From Alkaliflexus imshenetskii DSM 15055 (GTDB taxonomy: Bacteria > Bacteroidota > Bacteroidia > Bacteroidales > Marinilabiliaceae): a DNA stretch of 64,000 nucleotides. The stretch's first letter is position 1. The number at the start of each line of letters is the position of its first letter. Positions 55,301 through 63,298 of the stretch are shown piece by piece. Location of the stretch: contig NZ_KI912105.1 of NCBI RefSeq assembly GCF_000517065.1, positions 833,635 through 897,634 of the forward strand. Direction: 5' to 3'. The notes beneath the pieces are model-generated. The model was not told the origin of the DNA. It saw only the letters and a list, made by a program, of their open reading frames with translations, and ran no database searches. Both the position numbers and the translations under genes were made by a program.

Positions 55301-55349
55301 AGATAAAGAATAGCAACATGAAGCATTTAATAGACTGTGTTCTGTTCAT
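52320..55349 (-). CDS. SusC/RagA-family TonB-dependent outer-membrane transporter
   Basis: A 1009-residue protein. It has a signal peptide (about 1-25), a carboxypeptidase-like regulatory domain (ISGRVTSSDDGLPLPGVSV), the SusC signature LDEVVVVGYGTSRVRD, a plug domain (IRVRGIGSYPG, DPLYVVDGMFFDNIDFLNP, LKDASAAAIYGVRAANG) and a 22-strand barrel to the terminal aromatic VYTIGLNVKF. It imports oligosaccharides with SusD. CAAAACTA at 55391-55398 (TAGTTTTG on the minus strand) is a possible -7 box. The regulator gene ends 154 bases upstream. Confidence 0.96.
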   Translation of the reverse strand: MNRTQSIKCFMLLFFIWGMVAWAQAQPRQISGRVTSSDDGLPLPGVSVIIEGTTQGTISDVDGNFSLSAAPDDRLAFSFIGFETQIIQVGNQTIFNMVLMPMVSSLDEVVVVGYGTSRVRDLTSAITTISADELSKTPAGQAMQGLQGRVAGLQVVSSGAPGASPTIRVRGIGSYPGRGNEDPLYVVDGMFFDNIDFLNPSDIASISVLKDASAAAIYGVRAANGVILIETKSGRLNQKGEIVYDGYYGMQVAQNVLKMANAEQFTTMAMESGSPADISYIQNAMQRYGRSRINPNVPDVNTDWYNEILRPAAIQNHSLTVNGGSESATYSIGANYFFQEGILDMKNDYERFNLRSKIDYKANDWLDIGANMMFSNAFRNLEAAGAWHTAYYAVPIMPVFDELNQAAWPKHYSSAQLLGYRDGKNPFPEMDFSENSQKIRKLNANFYAELTLIPQKLAFRTNYNHAFTALNQRNIALPYFLSNNAQRENSVISRYASNWSNQIWDNFLTFTNSFGGHNLVVMAGTSFRDEAYDHLRGQGINFPYGQKTAWYISQAEEKPETGVGDDGLRQYGLSYISRVSYNYNNKYLIYGTMRADGSSKYQEKWGYFPSVGVGWIPSEEAFMEGVDAVDFLKLRASWGRLGNDKIQASDGARTTSVVYTSINDQYTAGTIATSTYSELKWELTEETNIGLDAQLFNTRLSVNTEYFIRDTKNAAVNVTIPSVGATVLRNVGEIRNSGFEFALNWRDDLTNDWSYTIGANFSTLKNEVRDLFGQPYIDGGSAEFRQRSIVGEPLLAFYGWEVVGVYQNEAQVQSDPIAVANNLVPGDFIYKDQNGDGVIDDNDRKILGSYFPNFMYGANLGLKYRNLDLSVTMMGQSGNKILNRKRGEMIWTNDGNLDADLAKNRWHGEGTSNKYPSSAGLRKGWNQKMSTYFVEDGSFFRIQNIQLGYNINTRTILGEGMPQTRVTFTAERPLTWFSYNGFSPEVSDGIDRQTYPIPAVYTIGLNVKF

Positions 55350-55503
55350 AGTTGTAAGGATTTGAGATTATACAATTTTTAACGATGGTTCAAAACTATT
55401 AACTCAAATCACATCTGTCCAGAAAATCACCTTATCATGGCTTTCTCCATGATTTATGTCATTACATCATCTATTGCTCATTTTTAAAATAACAGATTGT
55501 GAA

Positions 55504-58377
55504 TCAAGATAATCCCATCAAAAAATCTATCAAATTATCTTCGTGCTTCATGTTGAGTTTTTTCCTCAACCGATAGCGTTTGAGCTCCACACTGCGTACC
55601 GACATATTCAGCAGCGAGGCCAGCTCCTTTGTGGTAAGATTCATTTTCAGATAGGCACAAAAGCGCAAATCTTTTGCATTTAAATCCGGATATTCGGCAC
55701 TCAGCTTCTCATAAAATGTACTGTTGATGTGGTTGAAATTGGTTTCAAACAGTTGCCAGTCGTCTCGCTGCTTGATATTGTTGTCAATCAGCTTTACCAA
55801 ACGGTTGAGCGGAACGTTTTGACCCTTCACATTGCTTTTAATGTTCAAAATTTCACTCTTCAACTCGTCCAGAATGCGGTTTTTACTCACCAACTCAAGT
55901 GCCGAAGTGCTAATCTCCTTACTTTTATGCATCACTTCTGCTTCCAGTTTTTCTTTCTCGAGTGAAATAATTCGCTGCTCAGCAACCATCCTCTGACGCT
56001 CAAGCTCTTCACTCTGAGACTTCTCCATCTCCTTTTGGTGCTTGCGCAAACGGGTACGATGCACCAAAGAAGATACACGAACCAGCAAAAGCACGAGTAT
56101 TACATATCCTCCAAAAGCCCAGCGAGTAAGAAACCAGGGTGGCCTCACCTCAAACACAAACAGGGTGGCCGGTTCATCAGGCGATGATGAGAGCCTCACC
56201 TGAAATTCGTAACGCCCGGGAGGCAGGCTGGTATATGTCTTAAGCCCGGAAGCATGTGGAGGCGACCACTCACTTTCTAGGCCGTGCAGACGAACCTGGT
56301 ACTGATGGGGTAATGAATTGTATGCTGGGTTGGTAAACCAGAAGAATATGTTATTCTGTGAAGCACTCACTTTGTGTCGGACCAACGTATCCACCGAAAG
56401 CATGATGCCATCATCGCGGTTGCGCCCCGATACAAGAACCCGGTTTAGTTTCAACCTCACAGGTTCAAGCATGTTTAAGCCCACTGTCTGGTTCGAAAAC
56501 AACATCAATCCATTGTCAAGCGTGAAGCAGGAGTAGTCTCCCAGTGAGATGATATTTTCATAATTGTCAATTTTTAATGCCCTGGGAGTTGCAAAATGGT
56601 TTTGGTAGGTAAGGTTGAAATCGGAATCTACACGGTAAAGCAACGCATTATCTCTGGTAATTAGCCAATATAAATCATCTCCTTCAGGAACAATGCGGAT
56701 GACTTTGCGATGCTCATTAAGCTGGCGATTTAATTTTTGAAATGGGATGATGCTGTCATTCAGTTCATCATAAGTATATAGGCCATCAGAAGTAGTAAAT
56801 ACAATGCGGTCGCGGATTTTAAACACGTGTATATTGTAATCTTCCGGAAAGCCATTGTCGCGCCCGTAGTAATCAATACGGGTGGCATTGCGGTAGCCGG
56901 CACCCATCACTATCCGGTAAACACCTTTTTGATTGTGCGACGCCCAAATGACATCGGCAGAGCGCACGGCAACAAACCTGACCGGCTCATTAAATCCATC
57001 CATGGTGTGCGAAAACTCCCATTTACCTTTTACACTCCGCCGGTAAAATGCCAGTCCGATATATGTGCCCTGCACCATCCAATCGGCATCGATACTTTCC
57101 ATGCTCCAACCACCTGATACACTGGACAGTTTACGGACTGCCGCGGCAGGCTGATCAATGACAAACGTGCCATCGTTGTGCCCGCAAAACAGATGATTGT
57201 CTTTCACAATCAAATCCCAAACCTGCCCTTGTGTGCCATCCACAAACAAAAAAGTGCTTTCATTACCCTTTAAAGCATCCAGATGACGATAAAAAAGTCC
57301 GTGATTGGTACCAATGTAGAGATAGTCACCAAGCCGGGCCACATCGTAGGTGGCACCCAACAGACCCGACAAATCGGTTAGATAACGAAAAGGCGAATTG
57401 GTTTGCACATACGAAATGCCATTGTCGAGACCTATCCACAAGTTCTTGTCCATATCCACAAACAGACTAAGAACGGTGTTATTCTGTAAGCCCTTATCCA
57501 TATTCAGGTGTGCCAGAATTTTCCCGCTGCTATTTATGATAACAGCGCCATTGCGAATGGTACCAAGTACTGCTGTGGAATCGTTAAGCATGATGCTGCG
57601 GTTCAGCTGATTTTTCAATACAAACCGGGAAGCTTCTGTATCCCAGTCGCTCCAGCGTCCATTGGTTTTCACGTACAGACCATTGAGTGTGGTGCCCGCA
57701 ATTTCCAAATCCTTGAACTTCATCATGGATATCACCGGCATTTGTCGAAAAAATGCGCCATCATCCACCAACGAAAAACTACCATCTAAAAAGGTTGTCA
57801 GGCCAAAATCTTCGGCATAAATCTGCAACTGACCATTGTCAGGCATCGCGTAAAGCAAAAATGATGGTGACCGATTAACGGATAACGCACCGTCCTGATA
57901 CTCATAAATTGCCGTAAAGGATTGGAAACGTATTCGCCCTTCATCTTCGGATATATGCCAAATCTCTTCGTTTTCGGATAACTTGAATGGTAGCAATGCA
58001 GAGACTGAATGGTACTCCATAATCCCGTTTGGAGTGGTAACAAAATAACCAAACTCCTCATATCCACCCACATAAATCTTACCCCTTTGATCAGAAAATA
58101 CTGCCCTCACAATCATGCGGTTGGGTAATGAATGTACTTCCCAGCGGGTGCCGTCAAAACTCAATAATCCTTCGTTGTTACCAAAATAGAGTATGCCCGA
58201 CACACTGTCCTGATGGATACTCCAATTTTGACTCTGAGCGCGATACTCTCCTTTGGAGTGATTACGCACGTAATATCCGCCCAAAAGATTGCTCGCCTGG
58301 GTATGTGCAGATTCCGGCATAAAAATCTGCATCAGTAAAATGCAGCACAAAATCGATCTGACAGTCATTAACATCAT
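55504..58377 (-). CDS. SusR-like membrane regulator: periplasmic propellers, Y_Y_Y domain, TM, LuxR-type HTH
   Basis: A 957-residue sensor-regulator. A signal sequence is followed by many two-component-regulator-propeller repeats (for example SGILYFGNNEGLLSFDG, DMDKNLWIGLDNGISYV) to about residue 680. A Y_Y_Y domain follows (about 690-745, HGLESEWSPPHASG), one transmembrane helix (about 755-775), a charged coiled coil (about 785-850) and a LuxR/SusR-type helix-turn-helix at the C-terminus (LTTKELASLLNMSVRSVELK). It has no kinase, receiver or AraC domain. Its position upstream of SusC suggests it senses the oligosaccharide and activates this locus. Confidence 0.9.
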   Translation of the reverse strand: MMLMTVRSILCCILLMQIFMPESAHTQASNLLGGYYVRNHSKGEYRAQSQNWSIHQDSVSGILYFGNNEGLLSFDGTRWEVHSLPNRMIVRAVFSDQRGKIYVGGYEEFGYFVTTPNGIMEYHSVSALLPFKLSENEEIWHISEDEGRIRFQSFTAIYEYQDGALSVNRSPSFLLYAMPDNGQLQIYAEDFGLTTFLDGSFSLVDDGAFFRQMPVISMMKFKDLEIAGTTLNGLYVKTNGRWSDWDTEASRFVLKNQLNRSIMLNDSTAVLGTIRNGAVIINSSGKILAHLNMDKGLQNNTVLSLFVDMDKNLWIGLDNGISYVQTNSPFRYLTDLSGLLGATYDVARLGDYLYIGTNHGLFYRHLDALKGNESTFLFVDGTQGQVWDLIVKDNHLFCGHNDGTFVIDQPAAAVRKLSSVSGGWSMESIDADWMVQGTYIGLAFYRRSVKGKWEFSHTMDGFNEPVRFVAVRSADVIWASHNQKGVYRIVMGAGYRNATRIDYYGRDNGFPEDYNIHVFKIRDRIVFTTSDGLYTYDELNDSIIPFQKLNRQLNEHRKVIRIVPEGDDLYWLITRDNALLYRVDSDFNLTYQNHFATPRALKIDNYENIISLGDYSCFTLDNGLMLFSNQTVGLNMLEPVRLKLNRVLVSGRNRDDGIMLSVDTLVRHKVSASQNNIFFWFTNPAYNSLPHQYQVRLHGLESEWSPPHASGLKTYTSLPPGRYEFQVRLSSSPDEPATLFVFEVRPPWFLTRWAFGGYVILVLLLVRVSSLVHRTRLRKHQKEMEKSQSEELERQRMVAEQRIISLEKEKLEAEVMHKSKEISTSALELVSKNRILDELKSEILNIKSNVKGQNVPLNRLVKLIDNNIKQRDDWQLFETNFNHINSTFYEKLSAEYPDLNAKDLRFCAYLKMNLTTKELASLLNMSVRSVELKRYRLRKKLNMKHEDNLIDFLMGLS

Positions 58378-58616
58378 AAAAACGTATAACTAACACCCAC
58401 ATTAAAGTGCATAATATTTAAATATCACACTTTTTCGCAGAATATAAAAACAGAATGCCTTGAACGCACCAAACAAAATCCCGCATTTACCACCTTACCA
58501 ATATATGCATGCTCTACTTTAACCCAAAGGAGTGATGCGTTACATTAACAGGCTGTAAACACGGGATGTTACAACTATTTAAAGCCGTTGATATGGTCAA
58601 CAGCACAAGAACATAA

Positions 58617-59516
58617 TCAAATCCAGAGACTGGATGGATACTCGCCTTTATCGATAAGCTCATTCAGGCTTGCCAGCACCATGGGCTTATCTTCCTGATA
58701 GGTTACTCCAAACCATTTGGCAGGCGTATTGATTATTTTCACTTCGGCTTCACCGCTCTTTACCATGTTGTCGGCCTGTATATTGAAATAAAACTCCGAT
58801 TTCATCTCCTCACCTCTGGCGCTCAGGAATTTCTTGAATCCATCTTCCAAATGCGCAAAAAATGTGGGTTTAAATATCCAGAAATTCATCGACACAGGCT
58901 CCTCTCCGGTGAGTTCCTCTTTAAAATCAGACTCATAAAAGAATATCTTGCGACCCTCCAATCCAATTTTGGTACGCTCGGTCACACGGGTTAAATTTCC
59001 ACTGGCATCGGCTTCGCATACGCCCCGTGATACAGTTCCGTGTTCCGACAGGGTATTCTTCAGAGCATAGCCAATCATGGCATACTCATTTTCATTTTTA
59101 CTTTTTTGAATGAAATCCACAGCCTGCACATAAGCCGTGCGTCCGTAAAAATCATCGGCATTGATAATGGCAAAAGGGGTTTTGATGGCATCTTTAGCCA
59201 TCAGCATGGCATGACCTGTTCCCCAAGGCTTTTCGCGACCTTCTGGCACCGAGAATCCTGATGGTACTTTATCCAGGCTCTGAAAAACATACTCAGTTTC
59301 GATGCGCCCTCTTAGCCGTGGCTCAAAACGTGCCTTAAATGCATCGGCAAAATCTTCCCGTATCACAAAAACCACCTTACCAAAACCGGCGCGGATGGCA
59401 TCAAACACAGAGTAATCGATGATTGATTCTCCCGATGGCCCAATCTCGTCCATCTGTTTCAGACCGCCATACCGGCTTCCCATTCCGGCGGCAAGGATTA
59501 ACAATGTAGGTTTCAT
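58617..59516 (-). CDS. Sugar-nucleotide transferase (NTP_transferase family)
   Basis: A 299-residue cytoplasmic enzyme. The N-terminal signature LILAAGMGSRYGGLKQ (residues 6-21) and the metal-binding INADDFYG (D121, D122) identify a nucleotidyltransferase that couples NTP to a sugar phosphate. Further matching blocks are GTGHAMLMA, VSMNFWIFKP and WFGVTYQED. The sugar cannot be told; it is related to glucose-1-phosphate thymidylyl- and uridylyltransferases. The envelope-related amidase and kinase genes are upstream on the same strand, and the spacer to the regulator (58378-58616) is empty. Confidence 0.85.
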   Translation of the reverse strand: MKPTLLILAAGMGSRYGGLKQMDEIGPSGESIIDYSVFDAIRAGFGKVVFVIREDFADAFKARFEPRLRGRIETEYVFQSLDKVPSGFSVPEGREKPWGTGHAMLMAKDAIKTPFAIINADDFYGRTAYVQAVDFIQKSKNENEYAMIGYALKNTLSEHGTVSRGVCEADASGNLTRVTERTKIGLEGRKIFFYESDFKEELTGEEPVSMNFWIFKPTFFAHLEDGFKKFLSARGEEMKSEFYFNIQADNMVKSGEAEVKIINTPAKWFGVTYQEDKPMVLASLNELIDKGEYPSSLWI

Positions 59517-59603
59517 TTATAATTCTTTTAGTTATAGTTTGGTGACAAATTTAAGTCTAAACCACTGGTAATAAAACAGACAAAACAGCATCGTTTCATA
59601 CGG

Positions 59604-60587
59604 CTACTTATTATTCTGATGATTTTTATAATCTTCAACGATGCCTGCCGTGAGCCAGTTGGCAAGTGCCTGGCGGTTTGATTCCACTACAAAACGCTGT
59701 TGATCGCGAAAGTTCATGATATTTCCCAGCTCCACAAACACTGCCACCGGTCGCGTGTTGCGCAGCATATACAAGTTGCGGTGCGTAACTGTACCCGAAA
59801 AACCCCTGTTGGGTTGATGCCGGCGGTAGTTCTCTTCAAAAGTTTTACGAAGGGTTTCAGCCATCTGTTTTCCTGAGCGACTGTGCTGATGATAATAGAA
59901 AAACACATCAAGTTGATGTGTACGACTTCTGCTATCCAGATGTATTTCGATGCAACGCTGGTAATCACTGTTCTCCTGTCTGAAAAGATTGTTGATGGCA
60001 TCGGAGCGCTGCTTTAATCGTTGAATCTGGTCCAGCGGTATCACTTGTCCCATAACCCGCTCATTTTCATCGGGCGTTAAGATGGCTCCTGAGCGTATGC
60101 CATTGTGCGGATCCTGCACTATAACATGCACTTTGGCTCCTTTTTGCATCAGGTTTTTTGCCAGCCTGAGAGTAATATCATAGGCATACTCATCCTCATA
60201 CAAAAGATGATCTCCATATTTGCCTATGGCTCCCGGATCAGGCCCTCCATGACCGCTCACAAGGTAAAAAACGGCTCCTTTCAACTCTTCATCCAAAAGC
60301 CGTAAATCCTGATGATCCTTACCAAACAACGGTTCAACCCATCGCGTGGATACAATTGGAATAATATAATGGTGATGAACGTAAAGCCCGCCATCGGGGG
60401 CAAACTTACCTTCGTTCAGCAATCTGAACCGTTCCAGATGTTCTTGAGGTGCTAAGTCGTGCCTGCGCAAGAAAGACCAGATGCCTTCGCCCGGATTGGG
60501 CTTTACTGATATGGTTTCTTCAAGTGGCTGACCTACTACGGATAGAGAAAATATAATAAAGCAAATAACAACTGTGACTCCTCGCAT
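59604..60587 (-). CDS. N-acetylmuramoyl-L-alanine amidase (Amidase_3) with LysM-like N-terminus
   Basis: About 327 residues from the ATG at 60587 (MRGVTVVICFIIFSLSVVGQ is the signal peptide; the longer frame to 60650 lacks it). Residues about 30-80 resemble a LysM-type module (GEGIWSFLRRHDL ... FAPDGGLYVHHHYIIP). The zinc-amidase domain has H113 in LVSGHGGPDPG, an Glu near 131-133 (YEDEYAYDI), H216 in IEIHLDSR and the catalytic E286 in FVELGNIMN. It cleaves the peptide from the glycan strand of peptidoglycan in the periplasm. It lies 63 bases after the kinase-like gene. Confidence 0.9.
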   Translation of the reverse strand: MRGVTVVICFIIFSLSVVGQPLEETISVKPNPGEGIWSFLRRHDLAPQEHLERFRLLNEGKFAPDGGLYVHHHYIIPIVSTRWVEPLFGKDHQDLRLLDEELKGAVFYLVSGHGGPDPGAIGKYGDHLLYEDEYAYDITLRLAKNLMQKGAKVHVIVQDPHNGIRSGAILTPDENERVMGQVIPLDQIQRLKQRSDAINNLFRQENSDYQRCIEIHLDSRSRTHQLDVFFYYHQHSRSGKQMAETLRKTFEENYRRHQPNRGFSGTVTHRNLYMLRNTRPVAVFVELGNIMNFRDQQRFVVESNRQALANWLTAGIVEDYKNHQNNK

Positions 60588-60650
60588 ACAAAAACCGGTT
60601 TGATGCGCAAAAATAACAGAAATATTTGCTTTATAACAGCATAAATGCAC

Positions 60651-61430
60651 TTATGCGGGTTGGCGCGTCATTATGAGTCGCTTGAACGGGCCAAATACAC
60701 TTTTACGAAAATCACGAACCTGCTGATGCCTTACTTTGTATAGCCCAAGGCGAATGATGCTGTAGAGAGGATTGTGATTGCGGGCAATGGCATAGTGATT
60801 GGCAAGTAAAGACATTTCGATGGGACTGCCCTGCAAACGCTTAAGATTTGAAATTCCTTTTGACATGCCAATCTGCTTTTTAAACCTCATCCGATTCAAG
60901 TCTATCAGATAAAATTCGTATCGGCCATCAACTTTATTCACCAGAACATTGTTACCGCCAAAATCAAGGTGTAAAATGCCATTTAAATGCAATGTGTTGG
61001 AAACATATCGTGCAAACTGACGAATAATATCCTCTTTACCCGGCACATCCTGATGCAGCACTTCATCCATCCGGTAATCATGCTCCAGATAGAGTGAAAT
61101 GTAAAAACTATTGCTCATAAATCCTTTGCTATCGTAATACTCTACATACGCTACCGGAGCCGGAGTATGTATCCCCATGCGCTCAAGACGGAGTGCATTC
61201 TCGTAGCTGCGCATAGCCTTGCTGCTGCGGAAAAAAGAGTAAGCAAAGAGGTTGAAAATATTTGGTGGACCAAATGATTTAACGCAAAACTTCATCCCGT
61301 TGTACTCAATGACTTTAACTTCATTGCGTATCTTGTATATGGTAGTGCCAATTTCCTGAAATGTAACTCTCAGGTTGTTTATAATTCCCTCGAAAGATGA
61401 GTAGGCTGGATTAATCTGATAGTTGAGCAT
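60651..61430 (-). CDS. Lipopolysaccharide-kinase-like (InaA/Kdo-kinase type) protein
   Basis: About 259 residues from the ATG at 61430. Protein-kinase-like elements are present: K51 (FCVKSF), the catalytic loop HLDFGGNNVLVN with D156, and LIDLNR with D177. RLERMGIHTPAPVAYVEY matches LPS core kinases such as WaaP/InaA/KdkA. It probably phosphorylates a sugar of the lipid A or core region at the inner face of the membrane. A basic C-terminus (VRHQQVRDFRKSVFGPFKR) could aid membrane association. The neighbouring amidase and nucleotidyltransferase genes support an envelope role. Confidence 0.83.
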   Translation of the reverse strand: MLNYQINPAYSSFEGIINNLRVTFQEIGTTIYKIRNEVKVIEYNGMKFCVKSFGPPNIFNLFAYSFFRSSKAMRSYENALRLERMGIHTPAPVAYVEYYDSKGFMSNSFYISLYLEHDYRMDEVLHQDVPGKEDIIRQFARYVSNTLHLNGILHLDFGGNNVLVNKVDGRYEFYLIDLNRMRFKKQIGMSKGISNLKRLQGSPIEMSLLANHYAIARNHNPLYSIIRLGLYKVRHQQVRDFRKSVFGPFKRLIMTRQPA

Positions 61431-61663
61431 GTTACATGTGTTAATTCTAATGAACAACAAACAATTATGCTACAAAAATACAGCAACCATTACTCTGTTA
61501 TCAGAACTATTCAACCGAAATGTCCAAAACAACAACTGAAGCGCAGTGAAACAAAAAACTGACAGATTATTTCATTGATGCGATTGCAAAAACTTTCAAG
61601 TATCGGCAGTATTAAGAAATTTCAGAGCTCATCTATCATCTAAAATTCTAATATCTGATTTAC

Positions 61664-62077
61664 CTATAGCTCAGCCCAAATTCGAGCCATCGAAAAACCG
61701 GGTGCCTCCATCTTAAGATTTAAAAAATAGCCGAAAGGCGTTACTGACACTTGATAGCCGCCATTCTGCAACCGCTCCAGGGCAGCATCGAATAGACTTC
61801 GGGTGAACTGCATCGAAGCTTTGGAACTCGAGAGATGCGCAAAGGAGTGGAGCACTATTTTCTCAGTACCATTTTTGCGGGCAACCCATTTCAGATGGTT
61901 ACTGAGCTTCTTTTCACGGCTCTTTACGTCCTGAAGCTCATCGGCCTCCTCCACTTGAATGTAAGCCACAATGCACTCGGCAAACGATGCCGGACATGGG
62001 GCGTCAATGGCCTCTTCATGGTTCTTCTCGCCAATGGTATAACTGAATGAAGTGGTGTAAAAACAAAGTACTTTCAA
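61664..62077 (-). CDS. Free-standing threonyl-tRNA synthetase editing-domain protein
   Basis: A 137-residue protein that matches the archaeal-type ThrRS editing domain (PF08915-like, D-aminoacyl-tRNA deacylase fold). Visible blocks are MKVLCFYTTSFSY at the start, VLHSFAHLSSSKA in the middle and VTPFGYFLNLKMEAPGFSMA near the end. In archaea this domain removes serine from tRNA-Thr. In bacteria it occurs alone, with unknown substrate. No synthetase is adjacent. It is flanked by empty spacers (61431-61663 and 62078-62200). Confidence 0.8.
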   Translation of the reverse strand: MKVLCFYTTSFSYTIGEKNHEEAIDAPCPASFAECIVAYIQVEEADELQDVKSREKKLSNHLKWVARKNGTEKIVLHSFAHLSSSKASMQFTRSLFDAALERLQNGGYQVSVTPFGYFLNLKMEAPGFSMARIWAEL

Positions 62078-62200
62078 AGAGGATGTGGTTTAATAGCGAT
62101 ACCGAAATTATTCAAAATTTAAATTCAGAGACATGTTTATATGAATCAGTATGAGACAAATAAGGCAACGAGCACTTTTAAGTAAAAATCGTCAACAAAC

Positions 62201-62695
62201 TCACTGAACCTCTGCCAACAAGCCATCGAAATTAAGCGGACGTGTGTACATTTTAATGGAACCATCGTCGTTCACAGGCCACTGTGCTCTTGGCTTATCC
62301 CAATACAATTCAAGACCGTTGCCATCCGGATCTTCTAAGTATAACGCCTCTGACACCCCGTGATCAGAGGCCCCTGATACAGGATATCCAACCGTAACAA
62401 GGCGCAAATAAATCTCGGCAAGATCTTTTCGCGAAGGATATAAAATGGCGACATGAAACAACCCGGTACTGTTGACAGGGGCTGGTTTTCCATCTTTGCT
62501 GTACCATGTGTTGAGCCCAATGTGGTGATGGTACCCACCGGCAGAGACAAATGCCGCATCAGAACCATAACGGGTAACCAACTCAAAACCAAGCACACCA
62601 CAGTAAAAACCAAGCGAACGCTCCACATCTGACACTTTCAGGTGCACATGACCAATACGTGTATTGGATGGAACTTTGTATTCAGTATTTTCCAT
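62201..62695 (-). CDS. VOC-family (glyoxalase/catechol-dioxygenase-like) protein
   Basis: A 164-residue vicinal-oxygen-chelate protein similar to CatE/ring-cleavage dioxygenases. The metal ligands expected for the family are present: His in IGHVHLKVSD, His in GLFHVAIL and Glu in NGLELYWDKP. GYHHHIGLNTW is another typical block. The reaction (extradiol cleavage or another) cannot be fixed. No signal peptide. The DUF302 lipoprotein gene is 33 bases upstream on the same strand, so the two may be co-transcribed. Confidence 0.9.
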   Translation of the reverse strand: MENTEYKVPSNTRIGHVHLKVSDVERSLGFYCGVLGFELVTRYGSDAAFVSAGGYHHHIGLNTWYSKDGKPAPVNSTGLFHVAILYPSRKDLAEIYLRLVTVGYPVSGASDHGVSEALYLEDPDGNGLELYWDKPRAQWPVNDDGSIKMYTRPLNFDGLLAEVQ

Positions 62696-62728
62696 AAAAC
62701 AACATTTAGCCCTTAATATACGATCAAA

Positions 62729-63208
62729 TTAAGGTCTTACCACTTTGCCAACTATCTCCTCCATTTCGGAAGATACAACCCTGAATACATTTAAACTAAT
62801 TCCATGCTCATTGGCCGAAAAGCGGCTATAATCCATCCAGCTGACATAGGTTTTACCATCCGCCTTTTGAAAAACAGCTACACGGCATGGCAAAATGGCC
62901 AAATTGTATCTGTCTACATCTGATGATAAAATTTCACCGGCAAAACCTGAGTGACACAACTCAACAATGGTAGCAGGCAAAACCGCCACCCCGGCACGGT
63001 GCATATTGGCCTGCATATCGTGCACAATGGGAACCGTCCAACCTGCTTCCAAAGCTGCATTTTTAAGTGTTTCAACGGTGTGAGCAAAATCGTAGCGACT
63101 TTCGCGCTCAACCAATACCTGGGTGGCATTCTCAGGTCGGCAAGATGAAATCAACATGGCTCCAGTCAGGCTGAAAACCAGCATAAGGATTGATAATTTA
63201 TTTTTCAT
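62729..63208 (-). CDS. DUF302 lipoprotein
   Basis: A 159-residue protein with lipobox LISSC (Cys23) and a DUF302 domain (RYDFAHTVETLKNAALEAGW, IVHDMQANMHRAG, IVELCHSGFAGEIL, LPCRVAVFQKADGKTYVS). The domain function is unknown; conserved Cys and His residues might bind a redox ligand or metal. It is preceded by the S9 peptidase gene with a 90-base gap and followed by the VOC gene. Confidence 0.88.
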   Translation of the reverse strand: MKNKLSILMLVFSLTGAMLISSCRPENATQVLVERESRYDFAHTVETLKNAALEAGWTVPIVHDMQANMHRAGVAVLPATIVELCHSGFAGEILSSDVDRYNLAILPCRVAVFQKADGKTYVSWMDYSRFSANEHGISLNVFRVVSSEMEEIVGKVVRP

Positions 63209-63298
63209 GGCAGTAAATTTTTAATATATCTGGCATAATAAACTAACAATCATCCACCTATAATGTTGAATGAACGATAAATCTCCCTGAAAACAACT

